From NCBI RefSeq assembly GCF_033042135.1, contig NZ_WBXM01000015.1:17706-81705 (forward strand): a DNA stretch of 64,000 bases. Direction: 5' to 3'. Below the pieces are notes generated by a model. The model was not told the DNA's origin. It ran no database searches and worked only from the letters and a program-made list of their open reading frames with translations. The position numbers were made by a program, and so were the translations under genes. Positions 58,370 to 64,000 of the stretch are shown here, one piece after another. Each line of letters begins with the position of its first letter. The first letter of the stretch is position 1. Origin of the DNA: Haloechinothrix sp033042135 (lineage in GTDB: Bacteria; Actinomycetota; Actinomycetes; Mycobacteriales; Pseudonocardiaceae).

Positions 58370-60514
58370 CTAGAACTCGACCGGAGCGGGAGCGGCGTCC
58401 TCCTCACCTGACGTCGTCGGCCCGACCCCGAGCTTCTCCTTGATCCGCTTCTCGATCTCGTTGGCCACGTCCGGATTGTCCGCCAGGAAACGGCGAGCGT
58501 TCTCCTTCCCCTGGCCGAGCTGATCGCCCTCGTAGGTGTACCACGCACCCGATTTCCGCAGGATCCCCTGGTCGACACCCATATCGATCAACGACCCCTC
58601 GCGGGAAATGCCCTTCCCGTAGAGGATGTCGAACTCGCTTTGCTTGAACGGGGGCGCCACCTTGTTCTTCACGACCTTGACCTTGGTGCGGTTCCCGACC
58701 GGTTCCCCGCTGTCCTTCAACGTCTCGATCCGCCGCACGTCCAACCGGACCGAGGCGTAGAACTTCAACGCCTTACCCCCGGTGGTGGTCTCGGGAGAGT
58801 TGTGCACCATCACACCGTCAGCGAAGTAATTGTGAGAACCTTCGATTTCGATGTCGTAGCGACTCATGATCGGATAGTCACTCTTCGGAGTAATCGCCGT
58901 CACCCGCGCCGGCATAAGCTGCATCGTCGGCTCGGCAAACTGAGTTGTCACTCCGAACCGCCCCCGGTAACGCGGCAGCAGCTTGTACTCCATCGAAGGA
59001 TGCACGTAAGGTGCGATGATCTCCTGAAAACGCGCTGTGGCTGCCGTGGTGAACTGCAGAATCGGAACCTGCCGCTTGCCTCGTGTCGTCAGCTTGACGT
59101 CGAGCTCGTAAGTATCGCGCAGGTACTGCACCAGGCGCTGCTGGGAGTCCTCCGCCATGGCCGCGACGCAGATCTCGATCCGGCCACTTCCCCCTGCGGT
59201 GCGTTGTTGCGCCCCCTTCGAGCGGACGGTGAAGCAGCCGTCGTCCATATACCAGATCGCAAGCGACAGTGGGGTAAGTGCCTTGAGGTAATCCCACGAG
59301 AGGTGCTTCCGACCATCCCCGAAGTAGACCGCGTCGCGCAGCTCGGCCAACTCCGCCAACGGCGTGAAGTCAGCAAAGGTAGCGCCTTTACCGTTAGAGG
59401 TGCAGCTGTGCGGGATGTTATCCAGCAACGACACCTTCCAGCGCAGGTACTCAGCCTGCTTCGCGCCGTGGCCCATACGGAATCGGGCGCTTTCGGAATC
59501 ATGACGAACCGGACATGACAAATTGCCGTCGCCCATCAAGGAACCAAGTATGACCTGCCACTGCTGCTCGCCGAGCAAGCATGGCTGGGACAGCATCACA
59601 CGCTCGCCGACACGGATGTCGCTAGCTTCGCGCCAACCTCCGGGTGTACGGATCAGATGGTTGCGAGTCATGGCCAGACTCGCATGTCCACGCCCAGTGC
59701 CACCACCAGGGCGATCGACCTTGAAATGGAGGAACTCGTCGGCTCGGCCGTTATTGAACCAGTTCACAACACGACGCGGGACAATTTTCCCGAGGTCAGG
59801 ATCATAAGACATAACCTCGACGTCCATTTTCTGGTTAACAATCTTGCCGAGTTTTTCCTGGGTGCCATCTGCCAGTGTGACGTTGGTATACCAAGATCCA
59901 CACCCGAACATGACACCGACCTTTTCCCGGAGCTGGTTGATGAACAGCGCCGTGGTGCCGGAGTTGTGCAGTGCCGAGGTCAGCTTCCGCAGGGCCTGGC
60001 TCATCAACCGTGCTTGCAGGCCGACGTGGGAGTCACCCATCTCCCCCTCGATCTCGGCACGCGGCACCAGCGCGGCCACCGAGTCGATGACCACGATGTC
60101 CAGTGCCCCCGAGCGGATCAGCATGTCCGCGATCTCCAGGGCCTGCTCCCCGGTGTCCGGCTGGGACACCAGCAGCGAATCGGTGTCCACGCCGAGAGCC
60201 TTCGCGTACTCCGGGTCCAGAGCGTGTTCGGCGTCGATGAACGCCGCGATCCCCCCGCTCGCCTGGGCATTGGCCACGGCGTGCAGCGCGACCGTGGTCT
60301 TACCGCTGCTTTCCGGACCGTAGACCTCGACAACCCGACCACGCGGCAACCCGCCGATACCGAGTGCGACGTCCAGCGAGATCGATCCCGTCGGGATCAC
60401 CTCGATCGGGGCGCGCTGCTCCTCACCGAGACGCATCACCGAGCCCTTGCCGTACTGCTTGTCGATCTGTGCGATGGCCAGCTCGAGCGCCTTGTCTCGA
60501 TCCGGTGCTGCCAT
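58370..60514 (-). CDS. recA: RecA recombinase precursor with intein
   Basis: A 714-residue precursor: 204-residue N-extein, 368-residue intein, 142-residue C-extein, giving a mature 346-residue RecA. RecA forms filaments on single-stranded DNA, drives strand exchange and stimulates LexA self-cleavage. The P-loop is GPESSGKTT (66-74), with VVIDSVAALVPRAEIEG, the L1/L2 loops and LLYGKGISREG-type C-terminal features (DILYGKGISREGSLID). The intein splits the L2 loop between VMFG and SPETTTGG. The ATG at 60514 has GAGGTGGG. A LexA box and -10 lie about 155 bases upstream. recX follows by 14 bases. Confidence 0.97.
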   Translation of the reverse strand: MAAPDRDKALELAIAQIDKQYGKGSVMRLGEEQRAPIEVIPTGSISLDVALGIGGLPRGRVVEVYGPESSGKTTVALHAVANAQASGGIAAFIDAEHALDPEYAKALGVDTDSLLVSQPDTGEQALEIADMLIRSGALDIVVIDSVAALVPRAEIEGEMGDSHVGLQARLMSQALRKLTSALHNSGTTALFINQLREKVGVMFGCGSWYTNVTLADGTQEKLGKIVNQKMDVEVMSYDPDLGKIVPRRVVNWFNNGRADEFLHFKVDRPGGGTGRGHASLAMTRNHLIRTPGGWREASDIRVGERVMLSQPCLLGEQQWQVILGSLMGDGNLSCPVRHDSESARFRMGHGAKQAEYLRWKVSLLDNIPHSCTSNGKGATFADFTPLAELAELRDAVYFGDGRKHLSWDYLKALTPLSLAIWYMDDGCFTVRSKGAQQRTAGGSGRIEICVAAMAEDSQQRLVQYLRDTYELDVKLTTRGKRQVPILQFTTAATARFQEIIAPYVHPSMEYKLLPRYRGRFGVTTQFAEPTMQLMPARVTAITPKSDYPIMSRYDIEIEGSHNYFADGVMVHNSPETTTGGKALKFYASVRLDVRRIETLKDSGEPVGNRTKVKVVKNKVAPPFKQSEFDILYGKGISREGSLIDMGVDQGILRKSGAWYTYEGDQLGQGKENARRFLADNPDVANEIEKRIKEKLGVGPTTSGEEDAAPAPVEF
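58799..59902 (-). mobile_element. RecA intein with LAGLIDADG homing endonuclease
   Basis: A complete 368-residue intein. Splicing block A begins with Cys (CGSWYTNVTLADG), block B has SLAMTRNHLIRTPGG (TxxH), block F/G ends DIEIEGSHNYF and GVMVHN, followed by serine, so both splice junctions look functional. Endonuclease motifs are ILGSLMGDGNLS and LAIWYMDDGCF, each with the catalytic aspartate. It inserts after RecA residue 204, the site described for the M. leprae-type RecA intein and unlike the M. tuberculosis site. In 59821-59880 I count 29 G/C of 60, below the surrounding gene, a sign of later arrival. Confidence 0.93.
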
Positions 60515-60663
60515 GGAAACCCACCTCGCTGATATGAAGCTGCTACGAAGCCGTCTGCCGGGCGCGTCTCTCAGGGGCGCGTCGAGGCCGACGCTACGGC
60601 ACCGGGCCGACACGTCACCGACCTCGGCAACGACCTGGGGACAGCTGCCCCGCCTGTGGACCT

Positions 60664-60686
60664 ATACTAGACGAACATCCGTTCGA
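60664..60686 (-). promoter_or_regulatory. recA promoter -10 with LexA box
   Basis: On the minus strand TCGAAC-GGAT-GTTCGT (60671-60686) is one base from the SOS consensus, and TAGTAT (60664-60669) is a good -10 immediately downstream. LexA bound here would cover the -35/spacer region. Start of translation is about 150 bases further on. Confidence 0.72.
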
Positions 60687-60708
60687 TCATGCTGCGACAC
60701 GCCGGAAG

Positions 60709-60744
60709 GCCGACCGATCCTAGATTTCCTGCCGGTCGGTCGGC
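60709..60744 (-). terminator. Hairpin at the DUF3046 stop
   Basis: GCCGACCGA and TCGGTCGGC form a 9-base stem with an 18-base loop that contains the DUF3046 stop codon. It separates that gene from the recA promoter. Confidence 0.5.
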
Positions 60745-60920
60745 ACCCCGAACTCGGCGCACACCGCACGCCAGACCCGTTTCGCGGGAACCCCGTCGGC
60801 CAGCGCCTGATCCACCGTCCGCCCGTCCAGATCGCTGAGCACGTAGTCCGCCGCGAGCGTCTCCGCCCTGACCATGCCGAACTCCGCGGCCATCAGCCGC
60901 CGGAACACCGTGATGCGCAT
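60720..60920 (-). CDS. DUF3046 family protein
   Basis: A 66-residue protein, MRITVFRRLMAAEFGMVRAE, of the DUF3046 family (Rv2738c), which always lies upstream of recA-recX in actinobacteria. The conserved segment LSDLDGRTVDQALADG and VWRAVCAEFGVP are present. Function unknown; linkage suggests a role around RecA. The ATG at 60920 has no strong ribosome site. The hairpin at its stop separates it from the recA promoter, so it is not simply the first gene of the SOS transcript. Confidence 0.9.
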   Translation of the reverse strand: MRITVFRRLMAAEFGMVRAETLAADYVLSDLDGRTVDQALADGVPAKRVWRAVCAEFGVPTDRQEI

Positions 60921-60973
60921 CGGTGTTCAGCCTAGCCACCCCCGCTCGCCCGCTGACCGGTACGGTGGAGGCC

Positions 60974-61111
60974 GTGCTACTCGCCCAGCTCGACGTTCCG
61001 GAATGGGCCCCGCTGGCCCTGAAGCTCGCCAGCCTCGCCGCGATCCTGGCCACGCTCACCACCGTCCTCGTCGCGTGGCGCAACCTGCGCGACCGCGACC
61101 GCGACGAGTAG
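60974..61111 (+). CDS. Small single-helix membrane protein
   Basis: A possible 45-residue protein from GTG 60974: a short polar start, one hydrophobic helix (ALKLASLAAILATLTTVLVA) and a charged C-terminus (WRNLRDRDRDE). GGTGGAGG precedes the GTG at only 2 bases, so the start is doubtful. It is divergent from DUF3046 and precedes def by 104 bases. It has the look of a real membrane microprotein but has no recognised family. Confidence 0.4.
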   Translation: MLLAQLDVPEWAPLALKLASLAAILATLTTVLVAWRNLRDRDRDE

Positions 61112-61215
61112 CCGGCCTACGGCTACGGGCTCCTGACTCGGTCGACCGCGCGCTACACCCCGGAGAGGGCGTGGTATGCAACGTAGTTGAGTATCGACTG
61201 TGGTTGGGAGGCGCG

Positions 61216-61716
61216 ATGGCCGTTCGGAATCTGCGGTACTTCGGGGATCCTGTCCTCAAGACCGTGTCCGAACCGATCACGCGGTTCGACGCTTCCACCA
61301 GGACACTGGTCAACGACCTGCTGGACACCGTGAACCTTCCCGGGAGGGCGGGGTTAGCGGCGCCGCAGATCGGAGTGAACCTACGGGCGTTCAGCTATCA
61401 CGAACGTCGCCGGATCGGCTACGTCATCAATCCCGAAATCGTGGAGCTGTCCGAGGAGGTTCGCGAGCTCGACGAAGCCTGCCTGTCGGTACCCGAGATG
61501 TCTTTTCCCACGCCGCGCGCCACGCGGGCGGTGGTACGGGGGGTCGACCTGCGCAACGAGCCGGTCATCGTGGAGGGGACGGGGGAACTGGCACAGTGCT
61601 TGCAGCATGAGGTCGACCATCTCGACGGAATGCTGTACCTCGACCGGCTCAGCACCGAGCGGCGCAAGGATGCCTTCGCGCGATCCCGGAAACGACCGTG
61701 GTTCTGGTCGCGTTAA
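61216..61716 (+). CDS. def: Peptide deformylase
   Basis: A 166-residue metal-dependent enzyme that removes the formyl group from new N-terminal methionines. Motif 1 is GRAGLAAPQIGVN, motif 2 is ELDEACLSVPEMSFP with the metal cysteine, and motif 3 is CLQHEVDHLDGMLY with HExDH. Motif 2 has EACLS where most deformylases have EGCLS; the cysteine itself is kept. GGGAGG precedes the ATG at 61216 by 4 bases. It may be a second deformylase specialised for stress or a paralogue, since the genome probably has others. Confidence 0.92.
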   Translation: MAVRNLRYFGDPVLKTVSEPITRFDASTRTLVNDLLDTVNLPGRAGLAAPQIGVNLRAFSYHERRRIGYVINPEIVELSEEVRELDEACLSVPEMSFPTPRATRAVVRGVDLRNEPVIVEGTGELAQCLQHEVDHLDGMLYLDRLSTERRKDAFARSRKRPWFWSR

Positions 61717-61756
61717 CCGGGTCGTCGTGGCCCCTCAAGCGCGGCCCGATACCACG

Positions 61757-62521
61757 TCACCGGGTCGCCAGCCGTAGCAACGCCCACAGCTGAGCGATGG
61801 CATCGTCATCGCCCTCGGTCGTCACCGCGCTGGTGGGCGCCCGGCCCCACAACCACAGGTACACCTGCATGGGGGCACCACGAACGTGACCGTCGGCCAG
61901 GCTGACCTCATCAGCTGTCACCCGCCGGACCTCGGTCTGGGTCCGATCGGCGTGCGCAAACCAGGCGTGTTTCCCGGCGTGGAGCACCACGCTCCCCTGC
62001 CGGGTACCGGTCACCCCGAGAAGCGTCAGCCGGTGGCCGAACCAGAGGCGCAGCACCTCGTCGATACCGTCGATCGCGATGTCCTCAGGGATCTCGGTAA
62101 CCGGGACACCGGCAGCCGACTGCACATCGACCCGGTGCACGGTCGTCTCGTGGGCCATGCGGCGTTGCCAGAACCCGTACGTACAGTCCTCCGGCCACCA
62201 GGTGTCCGCGGGGACGCCTGCCTCCGTTGCCGCCAGCGCCGGGAACAGCTCGTCGAGAGCGGCGCGGAGGTAATCCTCGACCGACTCCCCGTCCGCCGGT
62301 TCGTCCACCCAGTCCCGTGGCCGCGCCCCGTGCGTCAGCCAGCAATACACGACGCGGTAGATGCTGCCGACATGGCGCACCGTCTCCCCCAGCGCCAAGC
62401 CGGGACACCACGGCACCGGCCGGTCGTGCCGGGCCTGAAGCGCCGCGTGCACCAGGCGATCCGCCTCCGTTCGCAGCGTTTCGAGATACCGGTGCCGGTC
62501 CAACAGCGCATGCGTCGACAT
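61757..62521 (-). CDS. Mycothiol-dependent maleylpyruvate isomerase (DinB-fold) domain protein
   Basis: A 254-residue protein of the MDMPI/DinB four-helix superfamily. Residues 10-150 match the MDMPI N-terminal domain: ETVRHVGSIYRVVYCWLTHG carries the first metal histidine and RRMAHETTVHRVDVQSAAG the HxxxH pair. The C-terminal ~100 residues form an SCP2-like or partner domain (VYLWLWGRAPTSAV is its signature). Such enzymes use mycothiol as cofactor; which substrate is unknown. Its start overlaps the HEPN gene stop (TGATG; a GTG at 62524 is also possible), so the two form an operon behind an SOS box. Confidence 0.82.
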   Translation of the reverse strand: MSTHALLDRHRYLETLRTEADRLVHAALQARHDRPVPWCPGLALGETVRHVGSIYRVVYCWLTHGARPRDWVDEPADGESVEDYLRAALDELFPALAATEAGVPADTWWPEDCTYGFWQRRMAHETTVHRVDVQSAAGVPVTEIPEDIAIDGIDEVLRLWFGHRLTLLGVTGTRQGSVVLHAGKHAWFAHADRTQTEVRRVTADEVSLADGHVRGAPMQVYLWLWGRAPTSAVTTEGDDDAIAQLWALLRLATR

Positions 62522-62958
62522 CACGCATACCCACCCATCGTCTGCCGTACCGTCGCGAGGAACACACGTGACCGCGAGAGCAACTCGTCGGCGTCCCGCT
62601 GAGTCACCCGGTCTGTGATGCCCGCCTGAACTGCGGCATAGCTACCCGAGTGGTCGGCGAAGTACCCGGCCCAATCGCTCAGTTCGGGTGCCACCGACCC
62701 GAGCAGCGTCCACACGCTCGTCGGTCGCGACCGCCCCCTGTGTGGCCTCCCCCTGGCGTCGAGCACCGCGGCGGCCGCTCGCTGAGCGGCCGTGTACGCA
62801 CCGGCGAAGCGCTCCTCCGGATCGGCATGCCAGGCCGCGTCCGCCCACCGGCGGGATGCCTGCGCCAGCAATGCCGCGGCCATGGGCTTGGCCGAGGTGT
62901 TCCGGCCAGCGGCCCCACCGCGCCGGGCCGCACCTCGCGAGATAGCCGTACGCGACAT
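62521..62958 (-). CDS. SAV_6107-type HEPN domain protein
   Basis: A 145-residue all-helical protein; the C-terminal ~100 residues look like an actinobacterial HEPN domain (SAV_6107 type), e.g. RFAGAYTAAQRAAAAVLDAR and RSRVFLATVRQTMGG. The RNase motif R-X4-6-H of toxin HEPN proteins is not obvious (only RGRPH near residue 78), so it may be a non-catalytic helper. GGGGAGG precedes the ATG at 62958. Its stop overlaps the DinB-fold gene. A LexA box sits 82 bases upstream over a -10-like TATATT, so it should be damage-inducible. Confidence 0.72.
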   Translation of the reverse strand: MSRTAISRGAARRGGAAGRNTSAKPMAAALLAQASRRWADAAWHADPEERFAGAYTAAQRAAAAVLDARGRPHRGRSRPTSVWTLLGSVAPELSDWAGYFADHSGSYAAVQAGITDRVTQRDADELLSRSRVFLATVRQTMGGYA

Positions 62959-63039
62959 GAGCCTCCCCTTCCACATGCGGTTCCCACCCGAGCGCCCACA
63001 GCGACCACGGCACACGCCGAACGGGAACGACCCTCGAGA

Positions 63040-63055
63040 TCGAATATATGTTCGA
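63040..63055 (-). promoter_or_regulatory. LexA (SOS) box before the HEPN operon
   Basis: TCGAAC-ATAT-ATTCGA on the minus strand has one mismatch to TCGAAC-N4-GTTCGA. The centre overlaps TATATT, a likely -10, with TTATGC 18 bases upstream as a weak -35. It lies 82 bases before the HEPN start and 202 before the divergent GNAT gene. Confidence 0.75.
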
Positions 63056-63256
63056 ACCTGTTCGCAGCATAACCCTCACCACCGACTCGTTCAAGCCCGC
63101 GACCGCAGGCACTCGGGCGAAGATCCAGCGCAGCCGCCCGGCCCGGGAGAGATGGCCGCGAGCGGGCGGTCACGTCACATCGTGTCGACCACCACAGTCG
63201 CCTACCCTGAGAGGCAACGGTGAGCCCCAATCGCAGTCCACACAAGGAGGGCGGAC

Positions 63257-63820
63257 GTGACCGCGATGTCGTCGAGATCGGCCCGGCTACTCCAGCTCTC
63301 CGCCGCCGACTTCCGGACCCGCCTCCCCGAAGCCCTTGCCGTGTACACCACAGCGATGGGGTACGCCCCCGGCACCGCGGAGCAGCGCGCACCGACATGG
63401 TTGGCCCACATCCAGCGAGAGGGCTGGCGCAATGTGGTCGCGCTCGACACGGCGGGCTCCCTCATCGGGCTCACGTACGGCTACCGCGGCATGGCTGGTC
63501 AGTGGTGGCACGAGCAAGTACGCAAGGGCTTCATCGAAGGCGGAAGCAAGGGTGCCTCGGACGACTGGCTCGACGACTACTTCGAGCTCACCGAACTCCA
63601 CGTGCGACCGCCGAGCCAGGCACACGGCATTGGCGAGGAGCTGCTGCGCAAGCTGCTCGACGACGTCCCCCAGTCGAAGGTGCTGCTCTCCACCCCGGAA
63701 GGCACCACCCGGGCATGGCGCCTCTACCGGCGGCTCGGCTTCCAGGACATCCTGCGCCATCACTACTTCGCTGGCGACCCGCGACCATTCGCGGTCCTGG
63801 GCAGGCGGTTGCCGTTGTAG
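63257..63820 (+). CDS. GNAT-family N-acetyltransferase
   Basis: A 187-residue acetyltransferase. The acetyl-CoA loop is VRPPSQAHGIGEELLRKLLD (Q-x-x-G-I-G), with beta strands before (FELTELHV) and the C-terminal AWRLYRRLGFQDILRHHYF. The N-terminal half holds LPEALAVYTTAMGYAPGT and IGLTYGYRGMAGQWWHEQVR. The substrate is unknown. AAGGAGG precedes the GTG at 63257 by 6 bases. It is divergent from the HEPN operon and probably separate from its SOS control. Confidence 0.85.
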   Translation: MTAMSSRSARLLQLSAADFRTRLPEALAVYTTAMGYAPGTAEQRAPTWLAHIQREGWRNVVALDTAGSLIGLTYGYRGMAGQWWHEQVRKGFIEGGSKGASDDWLDDYFELTELHVRPPSQAHGIGEELLRKLLDDVPQSKVLLSTPEGTTRAWRLYRRLGFQDILRHHYFAGDPRPFAVLGRRLPL

Positions 63821-63867
63821 CGTGTGGCGCCAGGCGCGACCTCGCGGATCGAACGTGCTTGCGAGTG

Positions 63868-63883
63868 TCGAATGTGTGTTCTT
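63868..63883 (+). promoter_or_regulatory. Weak LexA-like box before the DUF222 gene
   Basis: TCGAAT-GTGT-GTTCTT keeps 9 of 12 arm positions of the SOS consensus. It lies only 11 bases before the ATG used for the DUF222 gene, so a repressor here would block the start region. Confidence 0.45.
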
Positions 63884-63894
63884 TTGTGGGGGTG

Positions 63895-64000
63895 ATGGTT
63901 GGCGGGGTGGGGGTTGCGCTTCCTGGGCCCGGCACCGCGTGGTGGCGGGCGGATCGGGGTGGGTTGGTGGAGCAGCTGCACGCGTTGGAGGTGGTGCAGC
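63895..64000 (+). CDS. DUF222 / HNH (13E12 repeat) family protein, N-terminal part
   Basis: Thirty-five codons at the right edge read MVGGVGVALPGPGTAWWRAD and then GGLVEQLHALEVVQ, the typical start of actinobacterial DUF222-HNH proteins (the mycobacterial 13E12 family). Full members carry a C-terminal HNH nuclease. The family is often under LexA control in mycobacteria. The ATG at 63895 is taken; a GTG at 63886 is possible. Identity rests on the short N-terminus and the SOS-like box, so it is moderate. Confidence 0.6.
   Translation, partial: MVGGVGVALPGPGTAWWRADRGGLVEQLHALEVVQ

Noticed and set aside
63022..63053. ECF promoter near the HEPN-GNAT gap
   Set aside because: GGGAAC and GTT are 21 bases apart, outside the accepted range; the GTT belongs to the SOS box.
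1..64000. tRNA, rRNA, CRISPR, insertion sequence or prophage
   Set aside because: No cloverleaf with CCA arm, no rRNA signature, no spaced repeats of 25-40 bases and no transposase or phage gene were seen.

Overview
This window is chromosomal DNA of a high-GC actinomycete, most likely a member of the Pseudonocardiaceae or a close relative. The evidence is very high GC in third codon positions, frequent GTG starts, a primary and an accessory group-2 sigma factor (SigA, SigB), IdeR, a B12-dependent ribonucleotide reductase, a polyphosphate glucokinase, actinobacterial DUF families (DUF3159, 3710, 3093, 4193, 3039, 3099, 4192, 3046), a mycothiol-type maleylpyruvate isomerase domain and a 10-methyl fatty acid operon. 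The gene order follows the Mycobacterium tuberculosis dxs-to-recA block (about Rv2682c to Rv2738c), with insertions and losses. I see no rRNA, tRNA, CRISPR array, insertion sequence or prophage; the one mobile element is an intein in recA.

Layout. 1-9.6 kb: dxs (cut by the left edge), an RNA uridine methyltransferase, the CeoB/CeoC potassium pair, DUF3159 and DUF3710 genes, dut, DUF3093, DUF4193, a Cei-like envelope protein, suhB and ppgK. 10-11.4 kb: sigA, ending at a nested palindromic terminator. 11.4-15 kb: a tmsA-tmsB-like operon for 10-methyl-branched (tuberculostearic-type) fatty acids and an EamA exporter. 15.3-21.5 kb: DUF7455, a DEAD/DEAH helicase, a YihY/BrkB membrane protein, DUF3039, DUF3099, a methyltransferase and dtd. 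21.6-22.9 kb: sigB behind an ECF-type promoter. 22.9-29.6 kb: a LytM peptidase with a long leader, then a minus-strand run (mercaptopyruvate sulfurtransferase, AcuC deacetylase, GNAT/acyl-CoA-synthetase-like protein acetyltransferase, lipoprotein). 29.8-33.2 kb: ideR-galE, DUF4192 and a CBS protein. 33.4-37 kb: nrdR-nrdJ. 37.3-39.1 kb: a LysM division inhibitor-like gene divergent from lexA. 39.2-47.9 kb: a secreted propeller-like protein, hflX, dapF, miaA, an Rv2728c-like gene, a DUF349 protein, a membrane protein and miaB. 48-57.7 kb: an inserted metabolic block of aminotransferase, TAXI-TRAP transporter and a four-gene Sdh1-type succinate dehydrogenase operon. 57.8-60.9 kb: recX, recA with intein, DUF3046. 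61-64 kb: peptide deformylase, an SOS-box-preceded HEPN plus DinB-fold operon, a GNAT enzyme and the first codons of a DUF222 (13E12-type) gene.

How it works together. The strongest regulatory theme is the DNA-damage response: LexA-type boxes (TCGAAC-N4-GTTCGA) lie before the LysM gene, lexA, recA and the HEPN operon, with a weaker one at the DUF222 start. A second theme is global regulation: an ECF promoter before sigB, Crp/GlxR-like sites before the succinate dehydrogenase operon and the cell-wall peptidase, and candidate NrdR boxes before nrdR-nrdJ. The least explained items are the SOS-controlled HEPN/DinB-fold pair, six 11-bp repeats between the LysM gene and lexA, the nested palindrome after sigA, and the hairpin at the DUF1850 start in the TRAP operon.
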